Shown piece by piece: positions 50,570 through 60,129 of a DNA stretch of 64,000 nucleotides. The position numbers and the translations under genes are program-made. The notes beneath the pieces were generated by a model that searched no databases, was not told the origin of the DNA, and was given only the letters and a program-made list of their open reading frames with translations. How positions within the stretch are numbered: the stretch's first letter is position 1; every line of letters starts with the position of its first letter. Source of the stretch: Acidovorax sp. sic0104 (GTDB lineage Bacteria > Pseudomonadota > Gammaproteobacteria > Burkholderiales > Burkholderiaceae_C); the NCBI RefSeq assembly GCF_019219095.1, contig NZ_JAHUWH010000002.1, forward strand, positions 124,001 through 188,000, written 5' to 3'.

Positions 50570-53500
50570 ATGTGGTTCACCCAAGTCAGCCTCAAGAACC
50601 CTGTGTTCGCCACCATGGTGATGCTCGCCATCGTGGTGCTGGGTTTGTTCTCGTACCAGCGCCTGAAGGTCGACCAGTTTCCCAACATCGACTTTCCGGT
50701 GGTTGTGGTCACAGTGGACTACCCCGGAGCATCGCCCGAGATCGTGGAGAGCGAGGTCACCAAGAAGATCGAGGAAGGCGTCAACTCGATCGCCGGCATC
50801 AACGCCCTGACCTCGCGCAGCTACGAAGGCACCGCGGTGGTCATCATCGAGTTCCAGCTGCACATCGACGGCCGCAAGGCCGCCGAGGATGTGCGCGAGA
50901 AGGTGGCCACCGTGCGCCCCCTGTTGCGCACCGAGGTCAAGGAGCCACGCGTCCTGCGCTTTGACCCGGCCAGCCGGGCCGTGTGGTCGCTGGCCGTGCT
51001 GCCGGATGACAAGGCGGGCGGCACGCAGCGCAGCGCCGTGGAGCTGACCACCTGGTCCGAGCAGGTGCTGAAAAAGCGCCTGGAAAATGTGCGCGGCGTG
51101 GGCGCGGTGAACCTGGTGGGCGCCACCAAGCGCGAGATCAACATCTACCTGAACCCGCAGGCGCTCGAAGCCTTCGGCGTGACGCCCGACCAGGTGGCCC
51201 AGGCCGTGCGCAACGAGAACCAGGATCTGCCCGTGGGCTCCATCCGTTCGCTGGCGCAGGACCGCGTGGTGCAGATCGACGCCCGCATGCAGCGGCCCGA
51301 AGACTTCGGCAAGATCATCGTCGCCCGCAAGAACGGTGCCCCCGTGCGGCTGGACCAGGTCGCCCGGGTCAACGATGGCGCCCAGGAAGTAGAAAGCCTG
51401 GCCCTGTACAACGGCCGCCGCACGCTGCTGCTGTCGGTGCAGAAGTCGCAAGGCGAGAACACGATCGAGGTGGTGGACGGCCTGAACGCTGCCGTTGCCG
51501 ACCTGAAGAACCAGTTGCCCCCCGGCGTGCGGCTGGAGACCATCGGCGACAGCGCCCGCCCCATCCGCGTGGCGGTGAACAACGTGCGCCAGACCCTGAT
51601 CGAGGGCGCCATCCTCACGGTGCTGATCGTCTTTCTGTTCCTGAACTCCTGGCGCTCCACCGTGATCACCGGGCTCACCTTGCCCATCGCTCTGATCGGC
51701 ACGTTCCTGTTCATGAACATGTTCGGCTTCACCATCAACATGATCACGCTGATGGCTCTGAGCCTGTGCGTGGGCCTGTTGATCGACGACGCCATCGTGG
51801 TGCGCGAGAACATCGTGCGCCACGTGCAGATGGGCAAGGGTGCGTATGCCGCCGCCATGGACGGCACGCAGGAGATCGGCCTGGCGGTGCTGGCCACCAC
51901 GCTGTCCATCGTGGCGGTGTTCATGCCCATCGGCTTCATGGGCGGCATCATCGGAAAGTTCTTCCACGAGTTCGGCATCACCATCGTCGCGGCGGTGATG
52001 ATCTCGATGTTCGTGAGCTTCACGCTCGACCCGATGCTGTCGAGCATCTGGCATGACCCCAGCATCCACAGCCACGGCCAGAAGGCGGTGCCCATCACCT
52101 TCTACGACAAGACCGTCGGCCGCGTCACGGGCTGGTTCGACCGCGCCACGGACGCCCTGGCGGAGGGCTACCAGCGCATCCTGCGCTGGTCGCTGGTGCA
52201 CAAGCTGGCCACGATGGGCATCGCGCTGGCCATCTTCGTGCTGAGCATCTTCATGGTGCCGCTCTTGGGCACCGAGTTCGTGCCCAAGGCCGACTTCTCG
52301 GAAACCTCGCTCAACTTCTACACGCCGGTCGGCTCATCGCTCGAAGCCACCGAGGCCAAGGCACGGCAAGTGGAAGGCATCCTGCGCGAAATGCCCGAGG
52401 TGCGCTACACGCTGTCCACCATCAACACCGGCAGCGCGCAGGGCAAGATCTACGCCAACATCTACGTGCGGCTGGTGGACCGCAAGGACCGCACCCGCAG
52501 CGTGGACCAGATGTCCGACGTGCTGCGCGAGCGCCTCAAGAGCGTGCCCGGCATCACCGTGACCCACGTCGGCCTGCTGGACGCGGTGGGCGGCCAAAAG
52601 CAGGTGGAGTTCTCGCTGCAGGGCCCGGACCTGAAGGAGCTGGAGCGCCTGACCAAGGTGGTGACCGAGAAGATCCGCGACATCCCGGGCCTGGTGGACC
52701 TTGACACCAGTGCCAAGCCCGACAAGCCGGTCATCGCGCTCGATGTGCGGCGCGACGCGGCCTCGGACCTGGGCCTGTCGGTGGCACAGATGGCGGCCTC
52801 GCTGCGCACCCTGGTGGCTGGCACCACCGTGGGCAACTGGCGCGCGCCGGACGACCAGACCTACGACGTGAACGTGCGCCTGGCCCCCGAGGCCCGCACC
52901 GCCCCGCAGGACCTGGAGCGCCTGCCGTTCGCCCTGTCGAACGCCGACGGCACCACGCGCATCGTGCGCCTGAACCAGGTGGCCAGCGTGACCGAGTCCA
53001 CCGGCGCCAACCAGATCAACCGGCGCGACCTGACCCGCGAGGTGGCCGTGAACGCCAACGTGTCGCAGCGCTCGGCCGGCGAGGTGTCGAATGACATCAA
53101 GAAGGCGCTGGAGGGCGTGAGCTTTCCGCCGGGATACCGCTACCAGTTCGGCGGCTCCACGAAGAACATGGCCGAATCATTCGGCTACGCCATCTCGGCC
53201 CTGGCCATGGCGATCATCTTCATCTACATGATTCTGGCGAGCCAGTTCAAGAGCTTTCTGCAGCCGCTGGCGCTCATGACGTCGCTGCCGCTCACGCTGA
53301 TCGGCGTGGTGCTGGCGCTCCTGATGTTCCGCTCCACGCTGTCGATGTTCTCCATCATCGGCGTGGTGATGCTGATGGGCCTGGTGACCAAGAACGCCAT
53401 CCTGCTGGTGGACTTTGCCATCCGTGCCCGGGAGGAACACGTGAACGACGAGGGCCGCACCGTGCCCGGCCTGCCCCGCGCGGACGCGCTTCTGCTGGCC

Positions 53501-53764
53501 GCGCGCGTGCGGCTGCGCCCCATCCTCATGACCACGCTGGCCATGATCTTCGGCATGGTTCCACTGGCGTTTGCGCTGTCCGAAGGCTCCGAGCAACGCG
53601 CCCCCATGGGTCAGGCGGTGATCGGCGGCGTCATCACCTCATCGCTGCTCACGCTGGTGGTGGTGCCGGTGGTTTATTGCTACATGGACGACCTGGCAGG
53701 CTGGGCACGCCGCAAATTCGGCAGCGCGCGCGCAACGCCCCCTAAAATCGAGGGTTTGTCCTGA
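50570..53764 (+). CDS. RND efflux transporter, inner-membrane pump
   Basis: 1064 residues, complete RND fold with twelve helices and two large periplasmic loops. It starts KNPVFATMVMLAIVVLG; the proton-relay Asp pair sits in GLLIDDAIVVREN near residue 405. The N-terminal periplasmic wording (PGASPEIVESEVTKKIEEGVNSIAGI) is that of the HAE1/MdtBC-like branch. It exports hydrophobic or metal-linked compounds with the adaptor and TolC. Long open frames on the opposite strand are an effect of GC-rich codons. Confidence 0.94.
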   Translation: MWFTQVSLKNPVFATMVMLAIVVLGLFSYQRLKVDQFPNIDFPVVVVTVDYPGASPEIVESEVTKKIEEGVNSIAGINALTSRSYEGTAVVIIEFQLHIDGRKAAEDVREKVATVRPLLRTEVKEPRVLRFDPASRAVWSLAVLPDDKAGGTQRSAVELTTWSEQVLKKRLENVRGVGAVNLVGATKREINIYLNPQALEAFGVTPDQVAQAVRNENQDLPVGSIRSLAQDRVVQIDARMQRPEDFGKIIVARKNGAPVRLDQVARVNDGAQEVESLALYNGRRTLLLSVQKSQGENTIEVVDGLNAAVADLKNQLPPGVRLETIGDSARPIRVAVNNVRQTLIEGAILTVLIVFLFLNSWRSTVITGLTLPIALIGTFLFMNMFGFTINMITLMALSLCVGLLIDDAIVVRENIVRHVQMGKGAYAAAMDGTQEIGLAVLATTLSIVAVFMPIGFMGGIIGKFFHEFGITIVAAVMISMFVSFTLDPMLSSIWHDPSIHSHGQKAVPITFYDKTVGRVTGWFDRATDALAEGYQRILRWSLVHKLATMGIALAIFVLSIFMVPLLGTEFVPKADFSETSLNFYTPVGSSLEATEAKARQVEGILREMPEVRYTLSTINTGSAQGKIYANIYVRLVDRKDRTRSVDQMSDVLRERLKSVPGITVTHVGLLDAVGGQKQVEFSLQGPDLKELERLTKVVTEKIRDIPGLVDLDTSAKPDKPVIALDVRRDAASDLGLSVAQMAASLRTLVAGTTVGNWRAPDDQTYDVNVRLAPEARTAPQDLERLPFALSNADGTTRIVRLNQVASVTESTGANQINRRDLTREVAVNANVSQRSAGEVSNDIKKALEGVSFPPGYRYQFGGSTKNMAESFGYAISALAMAIIFIYMILASQFKSFLQPLALMTSLPLTLIGVVLALLMFRSTLSMFSIIGVVMLMGLVTKNAILLVDFAIRAREEHVNDEGRTVPGLPRADALLLAARVRLRPILMTTLAMIFGMVPLAFALSEGSEQRAPMGQAVIGGVITSSLLTLVVVPVVYCYMDDLAGWARRKFGSARATPPKIEGLS

Positions 53765-53805
53765 TCGTCCCGATCGGCCCTGCACTCGCCCCACGGAGAA
53801 ATCCC

Positions 53806-54519
53806 ATGAACATGCCCCTGAACACCTCCGCCAACATCAGCGACCCCGTCGCCCAGGCCCGCTACAACATGATCGAGCAGCAGATCCGTCCGTGGAACGT
53901 GCTCGACTTCGACGTGCTCGAGCTGCTGGCCGTGGTGCGCCGCGAACAGTTCGTGCCGCCGGCCTACAGCAGCATGGCATTCATGGACATCGAGGTGCCG
54001 CTGCTGGGCAACGACGCCGAAGAGGCCGTGCGCCTGGGCCACAGCATGCTGCAGCCCCGCGTGGAAGCCCGGATCCTGCAGGATCTGCAGATCAAGCCCA
54101 CCGACCGCGTGCTGGAGATCGGCACTGGTTCGGGCTACATGGCCGCCCTGCTGGCCCACCGCGCCGAGCGCGTGGTGTCGCTCGAGATCAACGCCGAACT
54201 GGCCGACATGGCCCGCGAGAACCTGCGTGACGCCGGCGTCCAGAACGCTGACGTGCGCCAGGCCGATGGCGCTCGCGATGCCATTCCCGACGGCCCCTTC
54301 GACGTCATCGTGCTCAGCGGCTCCGTGGCCGAAGTGCCCGCCGCCCTGCTCTCCCAACTGCGCGACGGCGGCCGGCTGGGCGCCATCGTGGGCAGCGAGC
54401 CCGTGATGCGCTTCACCCTGACGCGCCGCACTGGCGACCGCTTCGAGACTACATCGCCTTGGGACACCATCGCCCCGCGCCTGGTCGGCTTCCCCGAGCC
54501 ATCGGGCTTCACGTTCTGA
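53806..54519 (+). CDS. Protein-L-isoaspartate O-methyltransferase-like protein
   Basis: 237 residues. The SAM loop LEIGTGSGYMAALLA and the Pcm-like opening ARYNMIEQQIRPWNVLD are clear, so it is a member of the Pcm family. True Pcm repairs isoaspartyl residues; this branch, common in betaproteobacteria before a rhodanese gene, has weaker conservation after residue 150 and may have another target. GGAG lies upstream of the ATG at 53806. Located between the RND pump and tolC-type gene. Confidence 0.9.
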   Translation: MNMPLNTSANISDPVAQARYNMIEQQIRPWNVLDFDVLELLAVVRREQFVPPAYSSMAFMDIEVPLLGNDAEEAVRLGHSMLQPRVEARILQDLQIKPTDRVLEIGTGSGYMAALLAHRAERVVSLEINAELADMARENLRDAGVQNADVRQADGARDAIPDGPFDVIVLSGSVAEVPAALLSQLRDGGRLGAIVGSEPVMRFTLTRRTGDRFETTSPWDTIAPRLVGFPEPSGFTF

Positions 54520-54552
54520 TGTTTCGTTGATACCTGTCCTTCGGAGTCCTGC

Positions 54553-54894
54553 ATGATCGATCACGTACGCCCTGCCCAGCTGTCTGCCTGGTTCGCCTCT
54601 GCCCCTGAAGGTGGCCGGCCCCTGGTGCTGGACGTGCGCGAGCCCTGGGAGCTGCAAACCGCCAGCGTGCGCGCCGATGGCTTCGAGCTGCTCGCCATCC
54701 CCATGGGCGAGCTGCCGTCTCGCCTGTCCGAGCTCGACCCCACGCGCGCCATCGCCTGCCTGTGCCACCACGGCGCCCGCAGCCTGCGCGTAGCGGCCTT
54801 CCTGGAGCACAACGGTTTCGAACGTCTGGCCAACATCACCGGCGGCATCGAGGTCTGGTCCCATGAGATCGACCCGTCCGTTCCCCGGTACTGA
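54553..54894 (+). CDS. Rhodanese-like sulfurtransferase (GlpE-like)
   Basis: 113 residues, one rhodanese domain. LDVREPWE early and the active loop CLCHHGARS with Cys71 match single-domain thiosulfate sulfurtransferases. It would carry sulfane sulfur on Cys71. GGAG lies before the ATG. It is 33 bases after the Pcm-like gene and 97 bases before the TolC gene, probably on the same transcript. Confidence 0.92.
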   Translation: MIDHVRPAQLSAWFASAPEGGRPLVLDVREPWELQTASVRADGFELLAIPMGELPSRLSELDPTRAIACLCHHGARSLRVAAFLEHNGFERLANITGGIEVWSHEIDPSVPRY

Positions 54895-54991
54895 GCGTCC
54901 GTTTCATTGCGGCGCTATGGCATCCGCCCCGACGTTTCCTGATTTTTCCGTCTCCATCCGATCGATCCGCAGACTTTTCCGAAGGACTTTC

Positions 54992-56338
54992 ATGACGACC
55001 CCGCTCCGGCCACATCCTTTGTCCCTCCTGTCCCTGGCACTGGGGACCTTGCTCACGGCGCTGTGCACGCCCGCGCAGGCCCAGAGCCTGCTGGAAGTGG
55101 TGGAATCGGCCCGCACCTACGACACGGCCTGGCAGTCGGCCCGGGCCCAGCTCGATGCAGCAGCGCGCCGCGCCGATCAGGCGCGCGCCGGCCTGCTGCC
55201 CAGCGCCGGACTGACGGCCGGCCTGTCGCGGGCCAATGTGGAGTTGAGCCGTCCCCCGGTGGAGAACACCGGCACGCAACAGACCGTGGGCGTTCAGGCA
55301 TCGCAGCCCCTGTACCGCCCCGCCAACCGCATCACGCTGGAGCAGGGCCAGCGTGGCGTCGATGTGGCCCAGGCCCAGCTCGATGCCGCCACGCAGGACC
55401 TGCTGGTGCGCGTGAGCCAGGCCTACTTCGACGTGCTGGCCGCGCAGGACACACTGACCTTCGTGCAGGCGCAAAAGGCCGCCGTGTCCGAGCAACTGGC
55501 TTCTGCCAAGCGCAACTTCGAGGTGGGCACCACCACCGTGACCGATTCGCGCGAAGCCCAGGCGCGCTACGACCTCGTGATCGCCCAGGAGATCGCCGCC
55601 GAGAACGACCTGCGCGTCAAGCGCCTGGCACTCGACCAATTGGTGGGCATCACCGGCACCACGCCCAAGCCCCTGGCGCTGCCCGTACCGCTGCCCACGG
55701 TGCAACCCGACAACGTTGCCACCTGGGTGGACACCGCGCGCGACCAGCAGCCCGGCGTGCGCCAGGCCGCCATTGCCCTGGACATCGCGCGGCTTGAAAC
55801 CAGGAAGGCCGAGACGGGCCACCTGCCCACCGTGGACCTGCAGGCGGGCTACAACATCACGCGCAACCCGCACGGCACCGTCACCTCGCCGGGCGTGAAC
55901 AGCCGCACCAACAGCGCCAGCGTGGGCGTGGCCTTCAACCTGCCCCTGTTCGCCGGCTTCTCGGTGCAAAACCGCATCCGCGAAACCCTGGCGCTGGAAG
56001 AAAAAGCCGTGGCCGACCTCGAAACCACCCGCCGCAACGTGGCCCAGGCCACGCGCGCAGCGTTCTTCGGTGTGCAATCGGGCCAGGGCCAGGTGCAGGC
56101 CCTGGAAGCCGCAGAAGCCTCCAGCCAGAGCGCGCTCGATGCCAACAAGCTGGGCTACCAGGTAGGCGTGCGCATCAACATCGACGTGCTCAACGCGCAA
56201 AGCCAGCTGTTCCAGACCAAGCGCGACCTGGCCCAGGCCCGCTACAACGTGCTGCTGGGCACCCTCAAGCTGCGCCAGGCCGCCGGCACGCTGACACAGC
56301 AGGACGTCGAGGCGATCAACGCGCTGCTGGCCAGGTAG
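54992..56338 (+). CDS. tolC: TolC family outer-membrane channel
   Basis: 448 residues from the ATG at 54992 (AAGGA upstream): signal peptide ending at AQAQ, then two repeats of strand-helix regions with QAYFDVLAAQDTL and the C-terminal mirror ATRAAFFGVQSGQGQVQALE, typical of TolC. The trimer forms the exit duct of the RND and type I export systems. It is encoded 1.2 kb after the RND pump with two small enzyme genes between. Confidence 0.93.
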   Translation: MTTPLRPHPLSLLSLALGTLLTALCTPAQAQSLLEVVESARTYDTAWQSARAQLDAAARRADQARAGLLPSAGLTAGLSRANVELSRPPVENTGTQQTVGVQASQPLYRPANRITLEQGQRGVDVAQAQLDAATQDLLVRVSQAYFDVLAAQDTLTFVQAQKAAVSEQLASAKRNFEVGTTTVTDSREAQARYDLVIAQEIAAENDLRVKRLALDQLVGITGTTPKPLALPVPLPTVQPDNVATWVDTARDQQPGVRQAAIALDIARLETRKAETGHLPTVDLQAGYNITRNPHGTVTSPGVNSRTNSASVGVAFNLPLFAGFSVQNRIRETLALEEKAVADLETTRRNVAQATRAAFFGVQSGQGQVQALEAAEASSQSALDANKLGYQVGVRINIDVLNAQSQLFQTKRDLAQARYNVLLGTLKLRQAAGTLTQQDVEAINALLAR

Positions 56339-56381
56339 TCCTGGGCGCCCCGCCGCAAGACGGGACGCGGAACGCAGCCAC

Positions 56382-57755
56382 TTAACCGGCCCCTGCGCCG
56401 GCAGGCTGCACGATGGCCAGCACGGCCTGTGCCGTGGCCGACGCCCCGCCACGGTGCTCACTGGCAAACCGGCTGGCGCGCTGGCTGGCCGACGCCTGCA
56501 ATGCCGGATCAAGCGCCAGGATGTTGGCCTGGGCCACGCCTGCGGCCATGTCCGGAACACGCCGGGCCGCGCCCGCAGCACAGGCCAGCTCTGCGGCCTC
56601 CAGGAAGTTGAAGGTGTGCGGGCCGAGCACCACCGGGCAACCGCAGGCGGCGGCTTCGATCAGGTTCTGGCCGCCCAGTGCAGCGAAGCTGCCGCCGAGC
56701 ATCGCCACATGGGCCAGGCCGTAGTACAGGGCCATTTCCCCCAGCGAGTCGCCCAGCCACACGTCGGCTGCATCCGGCCCAGCCCCCCAGGCGCTGCGGC
56801 GCGACACCGTCAACCCCGCTCGAATGAGCAACTGGTGCACTTCGTCGAAGCGCTGAGGGTGGCGCGGCACGATGAGCCACTGCACGCCACTGGCCATCGC
56901 CAGGGTGGCAGGCGCTTCATTTTTCATAGCACTCTGCGACGTACCTGCAAGCGGCACGGCGGTTTTTTGCAAGAAGCTCTCCAGCCACATGGCTTCCTCG
57001 CCCTCGCGGCTGCTGGCCAGCATGACCACCGGCCGCGCCGCGTGGTCACGCCAGGCGCGGCCCTGGGCCAGTTGGGCCGCATCGGGCACCACGTCGAACT
57101 TGAGGTTGCCGAATACGCCGCGCACCTTCGCGCCGATGGCGCGCAACCGGTCGGCATCGGCTTCGGTCTGGGCCCACACGGCGGTCAGCCCGGCGAATGC
57201 GGGGCGTGCGAGCGGCGCCAGGCGCTGCGCGTTGCGCAGGGACCTGGCATTGAGCCGCGCGTTGGCCAGCACCAGTGGAATGCCGCGCCGGCGACAACCT
57301 GCCACCAGGTTGGGCCAGACTTCGGTCTCCATCAGGATCCCGATGGCGGGGCGGAACTTGCGCAGAAAGCGCGCCACAGCACCCGGCGTGTCCCAGGGCT
57401 GCCAGACCTGCACGTCGCCCGGCTGCAGCAGCTTCTCCCCTTCGGCGCGGCCGGTGGCCGTACCGTGGGTGAGCAACAGGCGCATGCCGGGCAGTTGTGC
57501 GCGCAGCGCCGCCAACAAGATGGCGGCGGCGCGGGTCTCGCCCAACGAGACGGCGTGGATCCACACGAACCGGCCCAGGGGGTCGGAGCTGCTGTGGGGC
57601 ATCAGGCTGTCGATGGGCGCTGGATAGCGGCCGAAACGCTCACTCACCGCATGGCCGTAGCCGGGCTCGGACTGCGCACGTCGACGCAGCTTGCGGCGCA
57701 GCAGGGGCTGCGCACCCCAGGTCACGAACGAATAGAGCGCACGGACCGGGTTCAT
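56382..57755 (-). CDS. waaA: 3-deoxy-D-manno-octulosonic acid (KDO) transferase
   Basis: 457 residues. An N-terminal membrane segment, then the catalytic-base region WIHAVSLGETRAA, the ETEVWPN motif and the C-terminal donor-binding LGGSFAALGGQNLIEAAACG are those of WaaA. It attaches KDO to lipid A precursor on the inner leaflet. It is longer than the usual 420-430, partly because a dispersed repeat is translated in frame at about residues 262-280 (SQSAMKNEAPATLA). ATG overlaps the nitrilase stop. Confidence 0.93.
   Translation of the reverse strand: MNPVRALYSFVTWGAQPLLRRKLRRRAQSEPGYGHAVSERFGRYPAPIDSLMPHSSSDPLGRFVWIHAVSLGETRAAAILLAALRAQLPGMRLLLTHGTATGRAEGEKLLQPGDVQVWQPWDTPGAVARFLRKFRPAIGILMETEVWPNLVAGCRRRGIPLVLANARLNARSLRNAQRLAPLARPAFAGLTAVWAQTEADADRLRAIGAKVRGVFGNLKFDVVPDAAQLAQGRAWRDHAARPVVMLASSREGEEAMWLESFLQKTAVPLAGTSQSAMKNEAPATLAMASGVQWLIVPRHPQRFDEVHQLLIRAGLTVSRRSAWGAGPDAADVWLGDSLGEMALYYGLAHVAMLGGSFAALGGQNLIEAAACGCPVVLGPHTFNFLEAAELACAAGAARRVPDMAAGVAQANILALDPALQASASQRASRFASEHRGGASATAQAVLAIVQPAGAGAG
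56915..56968 (-). repeat. Dispersed repeat family 1, copy E, inside waaA
   Basis: ATTTTTCATAGCACTCTGCG followed by a GCAAGCG/T-rich end matches the family seen at 30643 and 27622. It is read through in frame as an extra surface loop of WaaA. Confidence 0.65.
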
Positions 57756-58543
57756 GCGGGGACCAGGCGCGGGTCTACGGCCAACACGCCGCCGCCCCAG
57801 CCGCTGTCGCCGCGTGCGGCCCAGACCACGCAGGGCTCGTCGCCATCGGCCGCCACCACGCAGCGGCCACCGGGCTCCCAGAAGGCGCTGCCGCCCGCGC
57901 TGACGTAGTCGCCAGTGGGTCCGCTGTAGTTGGCCAGCAGCACGCCCATGCCGTGCTCGCGCGCGTAGCCTTGCAGAATCTCCGTTTCGGGGCCATAGCC
58001 TTTGTGGCTGATCAGCGCCCCAGCGGCGTACAGCGTGGCGCCCGCCTTGACGGCGGCGCTGGCGTGCTCGGCATGGGTGATGTCTGCGCAGACGGCCATG
58101 CCCATGGGCTCACCCGCGAGAAGGTGCACCTGGGCGTCGTCGGTGCCCGCGCTGGCAAAGCTTTCTTCGCTCGCATGCAGGTGGCGCTTGCGGTACAGCG
58201 CCGCTGTGCCGTCCGCACCCAGCACCCAGGCGCCGATGGCCGGCAGTTCACCCTCGACGACCGGGTCGGCGGGGCCGCCCACCACCAGCGCCATGCCGTG
58301 GTCGCGCGCTGCCTGGCGCAGCGGCGCCAGCGCCGCGTGGCCGGCGTGCAGCACATTCGCGGCCAGCACCGACGGCTCATAGCCGGTGAGCGACAGCTCT
58401 GGAAACAGCAGCACCTGCACCCCGCGGCTGGCCGCAACCCGCACGAAGGCCAGGTGCGTCTGCACGTTGCGCGCTACGTCTGCGGGGACGGACGGCGACT
58501 GTGCAGCGGCAATGCGCAAGGGGGTCGAAAACAGTGAGGTCAC
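57752..58543 (-). CDS. Nitrilase superfamily (carbon-nitrogen) hydrolase
   Basis: 263 residues. The Glu-Lys-Cys triad is visible: Glu49 in FPELSLTGYEP, Lys119 in YRKRHLH and Cys152 in AVCADITHAEH. Such enzymes hydrolyse amides or nitriles; this one may be an omega-amidase or carbamoyl-type hydrolase, unresolved. ATGA overlap with waaA means both are on one mRNA, an arrangement with no obvious biochemical link. Confidence 0.9.
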   Translation of the reverse strand: MTSLFSTPLRIAAAQSPSVPADVARNVQTHLAFVRVAASRGVQVLLFPELSLTGYEPSVLAANVLHAGHAALAPLRQAARDHGMALVVGGPADPVVEGELPAIGAWVLGADGTAALYRKRHLHASEESFASAGTDDAQVHLLAGEPMGMAVCADITHAEHASAAVKAGATLYAAGALISHKGYGPETEILQGYAREHGMGVLLANYSGPTGDYVSAGGSAFWEPGGRCVVAADGDEPCVVWAARGDSGWGGGVLAVDPRLVPA

Positions 58544-58593
58544 GCAGGCAGCTCGCTAACAATCTACGGTGAAGGTTCGGGTCAGGGGACAGT

Positions 58594-59982
58594 TCAATGG
58601 CTGGCCGCGCCCACGTGGGCGTCGGGCTTGACTTTGTGCAGCAGCGCGAGCATGACCGCCTCGATGCGCGCCAGCGCTTCGGGCGTGTGGCCTTCAAAGC
58701 GCAGCACCAGCACCGGCGTGGTGTTGCTGGCGCGGATCAGGCCGAAGCCGTCCGGCCAGTCCACGCGCAGGCCGTCGATGGTGCTCACCGCCGCTGGCGC
58801 GGCGAAGGCGCCTGCCGCCAGGCCCTGCAGATCGGCCGTCAGCCGGTGCGGCTCGCCCTCGGCGCATGCCACGTTGAGCTCGGGCGTGGAAAAGCTGGTG
58901 GGCAGTGCGTTGAGCACGGCGCTCGGGTCTTGCGACCGGCTCAAAATCTCCAGCAGGCGGCAGCCCGCATAGGTGCCATCGTCGAAGCCGTACCAGCGCT
59001 CCTTGAAGAAGATGTGGCCGCTCATCTCGCCGCCGAGCGGCGAATTCGTTTCCTTCATGCGCGCCTTGATGAGCGAGTGGCCGGTCTTGAACATGACGGG
59101 CACGCCGCCTGCGGCGGCAATGGCCGGCGCCAGGCGCTGGGTGCACTTCACGTCGAAGATGATCTCGCCGCCGGGCACACGCGAGAGCACGTCTTGCGCG
59201 AACAGCATCATCTGGCGGTCGGGGAAGATGTTGGTGCCATCCTTGGTCACGATGCCCAGGCGGTCGCCGTCGCCGTCGAACGCGAGGCCCAGCTCCGCGT
59301 CGCTGGTCTTGAGCGCCTCGATCAGGTCGCGCAGGTTCTCGGGTTTGCTCGGGTCCGGGTGGTGGTTGGGGAAGTTGCCGTCCACCTCGGAGAAGAGCTC
59401 GGTCACCTCGCAGCCCAGCGCACGGAAGATGCCGGGGGCCGACGCGCCGGCAATGCCGTTGCCGCAGTCCACCACCACCTTGAGCGGGCGGGCAAGCCGG
59501 ATGTCCCCCACGATGCGCTCGGTGTAGGCCGGCAGCACGTCCACATGCCGTACGGAGCCGCTGGCCTGCAGTTGCCAGCTTTCCTGCTCCATGGTGCGGC
59601 GCAGGCCCTGGATCTCGTCGCCGTAGATGGCGCGGCCATTGAGCACCATCTTGAAGCCGTTGTAGTCCTTGGGGTTGTGGCTGCCGGTGACCTGGATGCC
59701 GCTTTGGCACAGCGTGCTGGCTGCGAAATACAGCATCGGCGTCGTGACAAGGCCCACGTCGATCACCTCGATGCCCGCCTCCACCAGCCCCTGGATCAGC
59801 GCCGCCGACAGCGCCGGGCCCGACAGGCGTCCGTCACGGCCCACGGCCACCGTGGACTGGCCTTCGGCGCGGGCGGCGGTACCAAAGGCCCGGCCCAGGC
59901 CGAGGGCCACGGCTTCGTTCAGGGTGGAGGGCACGATGCCGCGGATGTCATAGGCTTTGAAAATGGCGGGCGTAAGTTGCAC
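58594..59982 (-). CDS. Phosphomannomutase/phosphoglucomutase
   Basis: 462 residues from a GTG at 59982. The phosphoserine loop TGSHNP (Ser101), the Mg site DGDGDR (Asp236, 238, 240) and the GEMSGHIFF sugar-binding block match AlgC/PGM-type mutases. It interconverts hexose 1- and 6-phosphates and supplies nucleotide sugars for lipopolysaccharide and capsule. The GTG was chosen by alignment of the YDIRG start; an upstream in-frame extension is not protein-like. Confidence 0.93.
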   Translation of the reverse strand: MQLTPAIFKAYDIRGIVPSTLNEAVALGLGRAFGTAARAEGQSTVAVGRDGRLSGPALSAALIQGLVEAGIEVIDVGLVTTPMLYFAASTLCQSGIQVTGSHNPKDYNGFKMVLNGRAIYGDEIQGLRRTMEQESWQLQASGSVRHVDVLPAYTERIVGDIRLARPLKVVVDCGNGIAGASAPGIFRALGCEVTELFSEVDGNFPNHHPDPSKPENLRDLIEALKTSDAELGLAFDGDGDRLGIVTKDGTNIFPDRQMMLFAQDVLSRVPGGEIIFDVKCTQRLAPAIAAAGGVPVMFKTGHSLIKARMKETNSPLGGEMSGHIFFKERWYGFDDGTYAGCRLLEILSRSQDPSAVLNALPTSFSTPELNVACAEGEPHRLTADLQGLAAGAFAAPAAVSTIDGLRVDWPDGFGLIRASNTTPVLVLRFEGHTPEALARIEAVMLALLHKVKPDAHVGAASH

Positions 59983-60129
59983 GTTCGGGGGCCTTGTGTG
60001 AAGGAATTGGAAAAGTCCGCCGCATTGTAGGCGGCACATTTGACGCCACCCGATACCGCACCCCGTGCGGCGCGAGGCATATGTCCGAAAACGGCCAGTC
60101 CACGGGCACGGGTTCCCTATGATCGGGCC

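Noticed and set aside
49175..52201. A 1008-codon minus-strand frame opposite the RND adaptor and pump
   Set aside because: It mirrors the codons of the pump and shows no family motif; it is a GC-rich shadow frame.
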